Part shown: positions 33,339 to 41,729 of the stretch, piece by piece
Numbering within the stretch: the first letter of the stretch is position 1
Layout: each line of letters opens with the position of its first letter
Assembly: GCF_000720115.1 (NCBI RefSeq)
Contig: NZ_JOIR01000002.1
Coordinates: 124,001 to 188,000 of the forward strand
Length of the DNA: 64,000 nt
Source of the DNA: Streptomyces sp. NRRL F-2580
GTDB lineage: Bacteria > Actinomycetota > Actinomycetes > Streptomycetales > Streptomycetaceae
Direction: 5' to 3'
Translations under genes and position numbers: made by a program
The notes under the pieces: generated by a model
Told to the model about the DNA's origin: nothing
Seen by the model: the letters and a program-made list of their open reading frames with translations, nothing else
Database searches by the model: none

Positions 33339-35915
33339 GTGGCGGGCGAGTCCCCCGACAAGTCGGTAGATGCAGGAGCGCCGGGGGCGGCGGAGTCGTC
33401 CGCGGAGCGTGATCCGAGGCTGTCGGTGTTCCGGCCGAGGGATCCCGAGGACCGGGACGTTCGCGCCGGCGAGGCGGAGAGGGCGACGAAGGCGGAGGCG
33501 GCGGCGGAGTCGGAGACGGCGGGCGGGACCGACGCGGTTCCCGAGGCCGAGGCCGAGTCCACGGCTGAGCCCGAGTCCGAGTCCGAGTCCGAGCCCGAGT
33601 CCACGACCGAGGCCGAGGCCGAGGCCGCGGCTGTGCCCGTGGCCGAAACCGACGGCGCGCGGGATCCGCTGCGCGAGGCGGTGGCGGCGTGGGTCGCCAA
33701 GGCCGACGAAGCCGCGGAGACCGCCGAACGGGTGGATTTCGACGCGGATGCGGAAACCGATGCCGATGTCGATGTCGATGCCGCTGTTGATGCGGATGCC
33801 GAGGTGCGGGCGGAAGAGCCCGACGCCGACGCCGCCGAGCCGGCTGTCGCGCCGCAGCGTGAGGCCTCTCCGGGCACCCGTGCCGAGGAGCCGGTTGCGG
33901 CTTCCGTTTCTGGTTCCTCTTCTGGTTCCTCTTCTGGTTCCGCTTCTGCTTCCGATTCCCGTTCCGGTTCGGCTGCCGAGGCGAAGCCCGCGGACAGCGA
34001 GCGCACTGCCGTCTTCCGTGCGCTGAAGCCGGATGCCGCTTCCGCTTCCGCTCCGGCCGAGGAGGAGGCGAAGCCCGCACCTGCGGTCGAGGAGCCCGCG
34101 GACAGCGAGCGCACGGCTGTGTTCCGGGCCGTGAAGCTTGATTCCGCTTCGACCCCCGCCCCGGAGCGGCCCAAGCCCGAGCCTGCTGCCGACGAGCCCG
34201 CGGACAGCGAGCGTACGGCCGTGTTCCGCGCGGTGAAGCCGCCTTCCGTTTCGGCTCCGGCTCCGGCTCCGGATCCGGTCGAGGAGGCGAAGGCCAAGGC
34301 CGACAAGCCCGCCGACAGCGAGCGCACCGCCGTCTTCCGGGTCCCGAAGGTGGATGCCGTCAAGGCGGAGACCCCCAAGCCGGCCGCCCTGAAGCCGGGT
34401 GCCGCGAAGCCTGCCGCCCCGAAGACGGACGCCCCGAAGCCTGCCGCCCCGAAGCCGGACGCGCCGAAGCCGGGCGGGCCGAAGCCGGCGGAGCCCACGG
34501 CGCCCAAGGGCAGCACCTTCGTTCCGCTGCGTCCGGAGAGCGTCGCACCGGCGCCCGAGGTCCGGCAGCGGCCGAAGCTGCCCGCCGCCATGGACCCGTC
34601 CGAGCGGACCACCCAGCAGCCGCTGCCGCCCAAGCCGCCGCTCGACATGCTGGCGGACCTCACGAACAACCCGCCCCCGCCGCCGAGCCCGATGCGCACG
34701 GCGGTCCGGCGGATCAAGATCTACGCCCCGCTCGTCGCGCTCCTCGCGATCATCCTGGCCGTCGTACAGCTGGTGCGCCCGCTGCCCGAGCCGACGCTCG
34801 TGATGACCGCGAAGTCCTCGTACACCTTCGAGGGCGCCAAGCCGCAGCTGCCCTGGCCCACCGAGGGGCAGGCTTACATGGCGGCCGCCGGCCTCGGCAC
34901 GCTCGGCCAGTCCGGCGAGCAAAAGCCGGTGCCGATCGCGAGCGTCACCAAGTCGATGACGGCGTACATCATCCTGCGCGACCACCCCATAAAGAAGGGT
35001 GAACAGGGCGAGATGATCGACGTCGACAAGACGGCCGAGACCGAGGGCAAGAAGAACAACTCGACCGACAACGAGTCCACCCTCGACACGGTCAAGGAGG
35101 GCGACAAGATCTCGGAGTACGACGCGATCGCCGCCCTCATGATCCCGTCGGCCAACAACATCGCGCGGCTGCTCGCGCGCTGGGACTCCGGTTCCCAGGA
35201 GGCGTTCGTCAAGAAGATGAACGACACCGCCAAGGAACTCGGCATGACCAACACCACGTACACGGACCCCTCGGGTCTGGACGCGACCACGGTCAGCACC
35301 GCCGAGGACCAGGTCAAGCTGGGTCTGAAGCTCGTCGAGATCGAGACGCTGCTCGACATCACCAAGAAGCCCAACTGGGTCGACCCCACCGGCAAGAGCT
35401 GGCGGAACTGGAACGGCCTGACCGGCCCCGCGGGCGCCCTCGGCATCAAGACCGGTACGACGACCAAGGCGGGCGGAAACCTGCTTTTCGCCGCGCAGAA
35501 GAAGGTCGGCAACACCAACCAGCTGATCGTCGGAGCCGTCCTCGGCCAGCACAAGCCGGCGATCATCGACACCGTGCTCGCCGCGAGCAAGCAGCTGATG
35601 GTCGCCACGCAGAAGGCCCTCGACGGTGCGACCGTCGTGAAGAAGGGTGAGGTCGTGGGCTACGTCGACGACGGTCTCGGCGGCCGGACGCCCGTCGTGG
35701 CCACCGCCGACGTGCAGGCGGTCGGCTGGGCCTCGCTGACCGTCGAGGTCAAGCTCGCGGACGGCGACGCGAAGATGCCGCAGACGGCGAAGGCCGGGAC
35801 CGAGGTCGGCGTGCTGACCGTCGGTGAGGGCGCCAGCCAGGTGAAGGTGCCGGTGGCGCTGCAGAGCGACCTCGCCGCGCCGGGCATCGGCAGCAAGCTG
35901 ACGCGCGTCGGCTGA
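33339..35915 (+). CDS. D-alanyl-D-alanine carboxypeptidase (S11 PBP) with long repetitive cytoplasmic N-terminus
   Basis: 858 aa from GTG 33339, preceded by GGAGGAGGAAC. Residues 1-460 are acidic, Ala/Glu/Pro-rich and cytoplasmic. They carry four copies of ADSERTAVFR and an earlier cousin DPRLSVFRP, spaced by about 20-40 residues. A single transmembrane helix spans about 463-484 (PLVALLAIILAVVQLV). The extracellular penicillin-binding domain has SVTK (nucleophile Ser535), SAN (604-606) and KTG (704-706), and a C-terminal beta domain. It trims the terminal D-Ala of peptidoglycan stems. From memory this corresponds to SCO4439, implicated in spore wall maturation and germination. Confidence 0.93.
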   Translation: MAGESPDKSVDAGAPGAAESSAERDPRLSVFRPRDPEDRDVRAGEAERATKAEAAAESETAGGTDAVPEAEAESTAEPESESESEPESTTEAEAEAAAVPVAETDGARDPLREAVAAWVAKADEAAETAERVDFDADAETDADVDVDAAVDADAEVRAEEPDADAAEPAVAPQREASPGTRAEEPVAASVSGSSSGSSSGSASASDSRSGSAAEAKPADSERTAVFRALKPDAASASAPAEEEAKPAPAVEEPADSERTAVFRAVKLDSASTPAPERPKPEPAADEPADSERTAVFRAVKPPSVSAPAPAPDPVEEAKAKADKPADSERTAVFRVPKVDAVKAETPKPAALKPGAAKPAAPKTDAPKPAAPKPDAPKPGGPKPAEPTAPKGSTFVPLRPESVAPAPEVRQRPKLPAAMDPSERTTQQPLPPKPPLDMLADLTNNPPPPPSPMRTAVRRIKIYAPLVALLAIILAVVQLVRPLPEPTLVMTAKSSYTFEGAKPQLPWPTEGQAYMAAAGLGTLGQSGEQKPVPIASVTKSMTAYIILRDHPIKKGEQGEMIDVDKTAETEGKKNNSTDNESTLDTVKEGDKISEYDAIAALMIPSANNIARLLARWDSGSQEAFVKKMNDTAKELGMTNTTYTDPSGLDATTVSTAEDQVKLGLKLVEIETLLDITKKPNWVDPTGKSWRNWNGLTGPAGALGIKTGTTTKAGGNLLFAAQKKVGNTNQLIVGAVLGQHKPAIIDTVLAASKQLMVATQKALDGATVVKKGEVVGYVDDGLGGRTPVVATADVQAVGWASLTVEVKLADGDAKMPQTAKAGTEVGVLTVGEGASQVKVPVALQSDLAAPGIGSKLTRVG
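33535..34360 (+). repeat. Repeat-rich segment encoding acidic linker and ADSERTAVFR boxes
   Basis: Contains GAGTCC runs (SESESEPES), GATGTCGAT runs (DADVDVDAAVDADAE), TCTGGTTCC runs (SGSSSGSSSGS) and four near-identical boxes coding ADSERTAVFR beginning near 33990, 34098, 34200 and 34312. All lie within the carboxypeptidase gene. Confidence 0.8.
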
Positions 35916-35935
35916 CATCCGGTGAGAGCGTGGAT

Positions 35936-35965
35936 CCGGCGCCCCGGGCAACCCCGGGGCGCCGG
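35936..35965. terminator. Terminator hairpin after the carboxypeptidase gene
   Basis: A perfect 13-bp stem CCGGCGCCCCGGG / CCCGGGGCGCCGG with a 4-nt loop, 20 bp after the stop. Confidence 0.75.
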
Positions 35966-36025
35966 GGCGCGTCTTGGCACCCGGGACGTGTGCGCGTGTG
36001 GACTCATGTGTTGGGGAGAGCGGCA

Positions 36026-38182
36026 GTGACCACTGCTGAGCAGCAGGGCAGGCGCCGGGAAGCCATCCCGCCGGCCGACGGCGGAGGCGCCGAACGGGGC
36101 TCCGGGGTGCCCGAGCCGTCCGCCGGCCACGACACCGCACCCGGCGCCGCTCCCGCCGCTCCCGGCGCCATACGGCCCCACGGCCCGGTCCGGCCCGGCC
36201 CGACCGATGGCGGTCCCGATGCCGGTCCCGATGCCGGTCCCGATGCCGGCCCCGAGGCTGGTCCCGAGGCCGGTCCCGATGCCGATTCGCCCGCCGACGA
36301 CGCTTCGCCCGCTGATGTCGAGGCCGAAGCCGGTGCTGATTCGGATGCCGGTTCCGGCGCCGGTGCAGATGCCGCCGCCCCTGCCGATGCCGAGGGTGTC
36401 GGCCCGTTCCGCGCCGCCCTCGGCTGGGCCCGGCGCCACCCGGTGGCCGTCGCCACCGCCCTCGCCGCCGTGCTGCACGTCGTCTGGTTCTTCACCTTCG
36501 CCAACAGCGGCGGCGACCTCGCCGCGCAGGACGCCTGGGCCGAGTTCGTCGGCCGCCATCCCGACTCCGCGTACAACCTCGCCTGGTACGGCGGCATGCA
36601 CCCCGTCTCGTACAGCGTGGTCTCGCCGTACCTCATGCACATGCTCGGCGTCCGCACCACGATGATGATCGCGGGCACCGTCTCGGCGGGCCTGCTCGCG
36701 CTGATCCTCACCCGCTGCCGCGGCGCCGTGCGCGAGCCGCTGTGGCCCGCCCTGGCCGGGGTTTACGGGCTGTTCTGCAACGCACTGTCGGGCCGCGTCA
36801 CCTTCGGCCTCGGTGCGATGTTCGCGCTCGCCGCGGTCGCCGCGGTCTTCTGCTGGCCCCGCAAGTGGGCGCGCCGTCGCTGGGCCAAGGCCGCGGTGGC
36901 GGCCCCGCTGGCCGGGCTCGCGACCGCCGCCAGCCCCGTCGCCGGCCTGTTCCTCGGGGTGATCGCGGCCGCGCTGTTCCTGAGCCGGCGGCGCCCGGGT
37001 GCGTACGCGCTGGGGCTGGCTCCGGTGGCCGTGGTCGGGCTGTCGGCCTGGCTCTTCCCGTTCTCCGGGACGCAGCCGATGAAGATCGGTTCGGCCGGGC
37101 TGCCGTTCGTGTTCGCGCTGCTGATCGTGTTCCTGGTGCCGAAGCGGTGGAAGACGGTCCGGATCGCCGGCGCCGTCTACGCCCTCGGGGTCTTCCTGAC
37201 CTGGGTGATCGACTCCCAGGTCGGCTCGAACGTCACCCGGATGGTGATGCTGTTCGGCGGGGCCGTGCTGCTCGCCGCCCTCGCGTACGAGCTCCCGCGC
37301 TCGCGCCGCTGGTACGGGTTGCTGCTCGCCTTCGTCGGGATGAACGCCTGGATCACCGCCAACAGCATCACGGACATCATCCGCACCACCCCGGTGGCCG
37401 CCTGGAACCGTGAGCTGGCCCCGCTCGTCGACCGGCTGCAGAAGGCGGGCGCCGACCGCGGACGGGTCGAGGTGGTCCCCGCCAGCAGCCACCGCGAGTC
37501 CTCCGCCTTCCCCTCGTACGTGAACCTCGCGCGCGGCTGGAACCGGCAGGCAGACCTGGAGCGCAACCCGCTCTTCTACGACGACACCCTCACCGCCGAC
37601 AGCTACCGGGCCTGGCTGGAGCGGTGGGCCGTGCACTACGTGGTGCTGCCGGCCGACAAGCCCGACTCGGGCGGCGAGGACGAGGCGAAGCTGGTGCGCG
37701 AGGGGCTCCCGTACCTCCAGCAGGTGTGGGGCGACGCGAACTGGCAGCTGTTCAAGGTCCACGAGCCGACGGACCTGGTGGCCGGACCGGCGACCGTGGT
37801 GCGGGCGAGCGCGGACCGGCTGGTCATCGACGTGAAGAAGCCCGGGCGCGTGCTGGTGCGGATCCCGCACTCCCCGTGGCTGGGGCTGGTGGACGGGGCG
37901 GGCAAGCCCGTACCGCCGCCGCAGGAGACCTTCGCGTCGAAGGCGCGCGGCGGGAACGGCGAGGGCGGCGCGCTCCGCAAGGAGTACGCGAACACGGCCG
38001 GATGCCTCTTCAAGGCGGCCCCGGACGACAGTGGCGACGTGTGGACGGAGCTGCTGGCTCCGGCGCCGGGGGAGTACCGGGTGGCGGCGAAGTACCAGCT
38101 GCCGCGGGGGACGCCCTGCCCGGAGGACCTGGTCCACCAGACGCTGGGGCAGCCGAAGCTGCCGGCTCCGCCGCGCCGGTGA
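36026..38182 (+). CDS. Multi-pass membrane protein with disordered acidic N-terminus, 718 aa
   Basis: GTG 36026 follows GGGGAGAGCGGCA. Residues 1-130 are low-complexity, including a DAGP tandem run (about 61-80). About ten hydrophobic helices follow between residues 140 and 460 (VAVATALAAVLHVVWFFTF, MMIAGTVSAGLLALIL, LGLAPVAVVGLSAWLF, LLGAVLLAALAYEL-like). The first outer loop has AQDAWAEFVGRHPDS and WYGGMHPVSYSV, a position where GT-C glycosyltransferases carry acidic residues. A soluble outer domain of about 230 residues ends the protein (YADTLTADSYRAWLERW-like to PRGTPCPEDLV). A cell-envelope glycosyltransferase or scaffold is possible, but the family is not recognised. It follows the carboxypeptidase gene on the same strand. 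Confidence 0.75.
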   Translation: MTTAEQQGRRREAIPPADGGGAERGSGVPEPSAGHDTAPGAAPAAPGAIRPHGPVRPGPTDGGPDAGPDAGPDAGPEAGPEAGPDADSPADDASPADVEAEAGADSDAGSGAGADAAAPADAEGVGPFRAALGWARRHPVAVATALAAVLHVVWFFTFANSGGDLAAQDAWAEFVGRHPDSAYNLAWYGGMHPVSYSVVSPYLMHMLGVRTTMMIAGTVSAGLLALILTRCRGAVREPLWPALAGVYGLFCNALSGRVTFGLGAMFALAAVAAVFCWPRKWARRRWAKAAVAAPLAGLATAASPVAGLFLGVIAAALFLSRRRPGAYALGLAPVAVVGLSAWLFPFSGTQPMKIGSAGLPFVFALLIVFLVPKRWKTVRIAGAVYALGVFLTWVIDSQVGSNVTRMVMLFGGAVLLAALAYELPRSRRWYGLLLAFVGMNAWITANSITDIIRTTPVAAWNRELAPLVDRLQKAGADRGRVEVVPASSHRESSAFPSYVNLARGWNRQADLERNPLFYDDTLTADSYRAWLERWAVHYVVLPADKPDSGGEDEAKLVREGLPYLQQVWGDANWQLFKVHEPTDLVAGPATVVRASADRLVIDVKKPGRVLVRIPHSPWLGLVDGAGKPVPPPQETFASKARGGNGEGGALRKEYANTAGCLFKAAPDDSGDVWTELLAPAPGEYRVAAKYQLPRGTPCPEDLVHQTLGQPKLPAPPRR
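36205..36290 (+). repeat. Tandem repeat encoding (DAGP)n
   Basis: 12-bp units close to GATGCCGGTCCC repeat about six times in the 5' part of the membrane protein gene, encoding DAGP/EAGP. Confidence 0.8.
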
Positions 38183-38326
38183 TCGGGACCGCGCGCCGGT
38201 GATCGGTACCGCTTCCCGGATCCTTGATCGGAATTCTTTACATTCCGGTCCGGGTGCGTTGGTCCGTATATATGCATACGATCCCAGTAGTCCGATTGGG
38301 TGCTTCCCGAAGGAGTTGACGACGGG
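38183..38326 (+). promoter_or_regulatory. Promoter-like AT-rich leader of the 67-aa gene
   Basis: The spacer contains an unusually AT-rich stretch for this genome, TTGGTCCGTATATATGCATACGAT (38261-38284, shown here in part), about 45 bp before the start. TATATATGCATACGAT includes plausible -10 hexamers. No exact -35/-10 assignment is claimed. Confidence 0.45.
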
Positions 38327-38530
38327 ATGAACAAAGAGCAGAAGCGCGACGTCCGGACGGCCCTCGCGCAGGCGCAGGAGCAGGCGCAGCCGCCGCGTGT
38401 GCCGGGTCACGGCTTCGACGGTCCGGTACGGAGCAAGGTCAAGGGCGGGCTGCACACGAAGGCCGCGCTCAAGCGGGCCGGCACTCCGCAGGGGGACCGC
38501 ATCGGCGAACGCACCAGTGGCCTGAGCTAG
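38327..38530 (+). CDS. Small basic protein, 67 aa, unknown function
   Basis: From ATG 38327 (GAAGGAG 11 nt upstream). The sequence begins MNKEQKRDVRTALAQAQEQ, then a Pro/Gly turn, then HTKAALKRAGTPQGDR and ends RTSGLS. It is hydrophilic, with no signal peptide or Cys. It has its own AT-rich promoter region and a terminator hairpin, which supports a real, regulated gene. The family was not recognised. Confidence 0.65.
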   Translation: MNKEQKRDVRTALAQAQEQAQPPRVPGHGFDGPVRSKVKGGLHTKAALKRAGTPQGDRIGERTSGLS

Positions 38531-38558
38531 CAGACGGGGTCGGCCTGTCACTGGACGT

Positions 38559-38590
38559 AGCCCTTCCGGTTCCGGCCGGAGGGGCTTTTC
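38559..38590 (+). terminator. Intrinsic terminator with T run
   Basis: AGCCCTTCCGG-ttccgg-CCGGAGGGGCT forms an 11-bp stem with one wobble pair, followed by TTTTCCC. It lies 28 bp after the stop of the 67-aa gene and is one of the few hairpins here with a T tract. Confidence 0.75.
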
Positions 38591-39000
38591 CCGTCTACGA
38601 CTGGTCGCCGGGTGGTGGCGGGAGAATCGTTACATCACCGAGGGAACACCCACATGTGCCCCCCGTAGCGGCAGGGCCGTCCCACCCGCCCCCATGACCG
38701 CACGGAGTCCGTAGGCCATGACCAGCACCCTCGCCCCCGTCCGGCGCGCCTGCCTCCGCCGCGCCGCCCCTGTCCGCCGCCCCGCCCCCGTCCGGCGGGC
38801 CGTCCGCGCCGTCCGCCGGACCCGCCGGGCCGTGGGGAGCGCCACCCTCGCCGTCGGCTGGTGGACCGAGGGGGTCACCCCGGGCGAGAAGGGCGTCTCC
38901 GTGCTCGTGGCCTGATCGGGCCTCCGGCGCGGACCCGCCCGATCCGCCCCATCCCGCCGACCCCACGCGGAGACGGGCGCACTACCGTGAGCTGGCCGGG
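38591..39000. other. Spacer upstream of the sensor kinase
   Basis: This region holds the doubtful 65-aa Arg-rich ORF at 38718 and otherwise no recognisable gene. GGGAGAATCGTTACATCACC near 38620 could contain a promoter -10 (CGTTACAT). There is no response-regulator gene where one would be expected in front of the kinase. Confidence 0.4.
38718..38915 (+). CDS. Doubtful Arg-rich small ORF, 65 aa
   Basis: Encodes MTSTLAPVRRACLRRAAPV and further VRR-A repeats, then VGWWTEGVTPGEKGVSVLVA. The first half looks like translation of a CCGCCG-type repeat, whereas the second half has ordinary composition. No clear ribosome-binding site. It may be a real species-specific peptide or noise. Confidence 0.3.
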   Translation: MTSTLAPVRRACLRRAAPVRRPAPVRRAVRAVRRTRRAVGSATLAVGWWTEGVTPGEKGVSVLVA

Positions 39001-39230
39001 GAACCGTGAACGGGGGACGCGGAACAGGGGACGGGGAACGGGGAACGGGGACCATGAACGACAACGAGCGCGGCACCACCGGCATGGGCGCCGGCAGCAC
39101 CACCGGCAGCACCACCGGCAGCACCACCGGCAGCGGCACAGCCATGCGCACCGGCACCGGCACCGGCTTGGGCACAGGCGTGGGGACCGGCGTGGGGACC
39201 GGCACCGGCACCCCGGCGGAGCCCCGCCGA
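39001..39230. repeat. Simple repeat tract in front of the sensor kinase
   Basis: GGGGAACGGG-type repeats (39000-39053) run into ACCACCGGCAGC x3-4 and GGCACCGGC/GGCGTGGGGACC repeats (39085-39215). Confidence 0.75.
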
Positions 39231-39233
39231 TGA
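39054..39233 (+). CDS. Possible Thr/Gly-repeat peptide coupled to the sensor kinase, 59 aa
   Basis: From ATG 39054 (GGGGAACGGGGACC upstream) the frame reads MNDNERGTTGMGAGS, then TTGS repeats, then GTGTGLGTGVGTG and ends PAEPRR, with its stop overlapping the kinase ATG (ATGA, 39230-39233). The overlap and ribosome-binding site support translation and coupling; the composition supports a by-product of repeat expansion. Left as uncertain. Confidence 0.35.
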   Translation: MNDNERGTTGMGAGSTTGSTTGSTTGSGTAMRTGTGTGLGTGVGTGVGTGTGTPAEPRR

Positions 39234-40528
39234 GGGTGCGGCCGGCGCGCCCGCGGCTGCCCGCTTGGACCTCCACCCTGATCTGGAAGGCCGCGGTCTT
39301 CATCACCCTGATGTGCTGCGGCCTCGCGGCGCTGCTCGGCGTCCTCGTGCACCGCGCCATGACCCACCAGACCGTCGGCACCGCCCGCGAGAAGGCGCTG
39401 ACCAAGCTGGAGCGGACCATCAAGGCCTACGAGACGGGCGCGCGCCTGCCGCGCGGCGAGGGCATCGACCCGGTCGGCCTGCCCCCCGAGCTGCGCGCGC
39501 TGGCCGTCGGCGGCAAACGCGGCACGGCGCTCGGCGAGCAGCGCGGCCGCGCCGCCATGTGGGCGGCCGCGCCCGCCGAGGAGGGCGCCGCGATAGCCGT
39601 CTCCGTGGACTTCCGCGCCAGCGAGCAGACCATCGCCGATCTGGACCGGGCCATCCTCGGCTCCTCCGGGCTCGCCATCGGCGTCACGCTCCTGATGGGC
39701 GCGTTCGGCGTCACCCGGATCACCCGGCGGCTGCACCTGACCGCGCAGGTGGCCCGCCGGATCACCGCCGGCGACCTGGACGCGCGGGTCGACGACAGCG
39801 CGCGGAACAAGGACGAGGTGGCGGCGGTCTCCCGGGCCCTGGACACCATGGCCGCTTCGCTCCAGGGCAAGCTCGAAGCGGAACAGCGGTTCACGGCGGA
39901 CGTCGCCCACGAGCTCCGCACCCCTCTCACCGGCCTGAACGCCGCCGCCGAGCTGCTGCCGCCGGGCCGCCCGGCCGAGCTCGTACGGGACCGGGTGCAG
40001 GCGATGCGCTCGCTGACCGAGGACCTGCTGGAGATCTCCCGGCTGGACACGCGCAGCGAGCGCGTGGAGCTGGACTCGCACGACCTGGCCGACCTGGCTG
40101 CGCGCACGATCCGGGCCTCCGGCACGGACACGGTCCTGGAGGTGCTCTCCTCGCCGCGGGTGGAGACGGACCGGCGCCGCCTGGAACGGATCCTGGGCAA
40201 CCTCGTGGCGAACGCGCACAGCCACGGCGCGGCCCCGGTCACGGTCACCGTGGACGGCCGGACCCTGACCGTGACCGACGAGGGCCCCGGCTATCCGGAG
40301 TACCTGCTGGCCAGCGGCCCGCAGCGGTTCCGCACGGAGGGCACCAACAAGGGCCACGGGCTGGGCCTGACGATCGCCGTGGGCCAAGCCAGGACCCTCG
40401 GCGCCACCCTCGCCTTCCGCAACCGGGAGACGGGCGGCGCCGAGGCCCGGGTCACGCTCCCAGGGCCCGCAGCACCGGGAGCAACTGCACCTCCTCGGCG
40501 TCGAGATGAGCCTCCAGCTCGCGGCTGA
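39230..40528 (+). CDS. Sensor histidine kinase (orphan)
   Basis: 432 aa from ATG 39230. TM1 is about residues 19-42 (AAVFITLMCCGLAALLGVLV), followed by an outer domain of about 110 residues. TM2 at about 144-165 leads to a HAMP domain (RITRRLHLTAQVARRITAGD). The HisKA H-box FTADVAHELRTPLTG has the phosphoacceptor His227. The HATPase_c N-box is ILGNLVANAHSHG, where an unusual His replaces the second conserved Asn, and DEGPGY and GHGLGLTIA follow. No response regulator gene is adjacent on either side. The C-terminal 25 codons overlap the convergent fusion gene by 77 bp. Confidence 0.9.
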   Translation: MRVRPARPRLPAWTSTLIWKAAVFITLMCCGLAALLGVLVHRAMTHQTVGTAREKALTKLERTIKAYETGARLPRGEGIDPVGLPPELRALAVGGKRGTALGEQRGRAAMWAAAPAEEGAAIAVSVDFRASEQTIADLDRAILGSSGLAIGVTLLMGAFGVTRITRRLHLTAQVARRITAGDLDARVDDSARNKDEVAAVSRALDTMAASLQGKLEAEQRFTADVAHELRTPLTGLNAAAELLPPGRPAELVRDRVQAMRSLTEDLLEISRLDTRSERVELDSHDLADLAARTIRASGTDTVLEVLSSPRVETDRRRLERILGNLVANAHSHGAAPVTVTVDGRTLTVTDEGPGYPEYLLASGPQRFRTEGTNKGHGLGLTIAVGQARTLGATLAFRNRETGGAEARVTLPGPAAPGATAPPRRRDEPPARG

Positions 40529-41318
40529 GCCGCTCCACCCGCACACCGAACCCCGCACCGTCCGGCGCGTCCAGCGCCCGCACCAGCTCCTGCTGGAGCC
40601 GCGCTATGACGCGGTGCTCGGCGTCGAGTCTGCGGAAGAACTCCCGCATGTGGGGGTGCTGTTGCTCCAGGTACGGGAAGAGCCCGGCGTCCTCGCTCTT
40701 GTGGTGGAACTCCAGCGAGTGGCAGAACGCGAGGCAGTGCTGGCGCAGTTGCAGCCCGAGGGGCAGCGGCCCGCCGCCGCTCGGCTCCTCGCGCGCGCGT
40801 TCCCGTACGAGCTCCCGTACGAGGGCCAGCTGCGCCCGCAGCCACCCGTGCACGTCGAGCAGCTTCCCGGCGATGCCGCCCTCGCCCGCGGCCGCCGCGT
40901 GCGTCCGCTGGAGCGCCACGACGGGGATCACCCGCCCGGTGCGCGCCTGGTATTCCCCGTACCCGGGCTCCTCGCGCACCACGCGCGCGAACAGCTCGTC
41001 CCGCCGCACCCCTTCGGCGGGCACGGCGACGGCCTCGTACTCCTCGGTCCCGGTCTCGACTTGTACGAGGGGACGCGCGAGCAGGTTGTGGTACCAGGCG
41101 GGATGCCGGTCCGCCCCGGCGGCGGATCCGACGACGAGCAGGTCCCCGCCGTCGTGGCCCGCGTCGCGCAGGAGCCCGAGCGGGACGGTGTGCGGCTTCC
41201 CGGACCTGGCGCCGGTGGTGGTGAGCAGGATCAGCTCGGATCCTTCGAAGGGCCCGCCGACGCGGCCGGTATTGGCCCTGAACTCATCAATGACGGTCTG
41301 ATTGAACGAAAATGACAT
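40452..41318 (-). CDS. Fusion of a deazaflavin-dependent nitroreductase-like domain and a hemerythrin HHE domain
   Basis: 288 aa. Residues 1-142 are a DDN/FDOR-like split barrel (ELILLTTTGARSGKPHTVPL, then GADRHPAWYHNL 68-79). Residues 150-288 are a hemerythrin domain with a di-iron ligand set in order: His157, His205/His206, Glu209, His235, His271, Glu275. It would combine F420H2 chemistry with an O2-, NO- or iron-sensing site in one cytoplasmic polypeptide. The ATG at 41318 has a short but plausible upstream region. The first domain is a homologue of the 8.8-kb protein. Confidence 0.9.
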   Translation of the reverse strand: MSFSFNQTVIDEFRANTGRVGGPFEGSELILLTTTGARSGKPHTVPLGLLRDAGHDGGDLLVVGSAAGADRHPAWYHNLLARPLVQVETGTEEYEAVAVPAEGVRRDELFARVVREEPGYGEYQARTGRVIPVVALQRTHAAAAGEGGIAGKLLDVHGWLRAQLALVRELVRERAREEPSGGGPLPLGLQLRQHCLAFCHSLEFHHKSEDAGLFPYLEQQHPHMREFFRRLDAEHRVIARLQQELVRALDAPDGAGFGVRVERLSRELEAHLDAEEVQLLPVLRALGA

Positions 41319-41549
41319 GGAGTGTGAACGTCCTCACGGTGTGTGCGTGCGATGGCAGCGGCAAAACCGAGGGAGATCACCCGTAGCCGGTGGCGTGAAT
41401 GCCCATGGGCCCGGTCCTTCGAAAACAGGTGCCTGCCCAACCACCGCCCGGCCCACATCTCAGTAGGCGGCGTCACGCGACACGTGTCCCATGGAACCAC
41501 AGAGCGACGAAGGACCCCCAACCGTTCCCGGCTGGAGGTCCTCGAAGTG

Positions 41550-41622
41550 TGCCCTCGGCAGGATTCGAACCTGCGACACCGGCTTTAGGAGAGCCGTGCT
41601 CTATCCCCTGAGCTACGAAGGC
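41550..41622 (-). tRNA. tRNA-Arg (anticodon CCT)
   Basis: A complete 73-nt cloverleaf on the minus strand: acceptor GCCTTCG pairs with CGAGGGC (two G-U/wobble-type positions allowed), D arm GCTCAGGGGATAGAGC, anticodon stem CGGCT/AGCCG with loop CTCCTAA, giving anticodon CCT at 34-36, and T arm with GGTTCGAATCC. The discriminator is A and CCA is not encoded. It reads AGG codons, rare in this GC-rich genome. No integrase or duplicated 3' end was seen nearby. Confidence 0.97.
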
Positions 41623-41729
41623 AGGGTGCGGAGACCTGGTTGTGAGGCCGGGCCACCGCGGTCAGTGTAGCGGGTGGTGCTTGATCCGCATCTGTGATCC
41701 ATCGCGCCCGGCGTTCCCGGGCGCTGCGG

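Noticed and set aside
33294..36140. 948-codon minus-strand frame opposite the carboxypeptidase
   Set aside because: Antisense to a PBP with SxxK, SxN and KTG motifs; composition is Arg/Leu/His-rich without domains.
41550..41622. tRNA-Arg as integration site of a mobile element
   Set aside because: No integrase, excisionase, replication gene or duplicated tRNA 3' end is visible on either side; the RHS operon is far away and lacks mobility genes.
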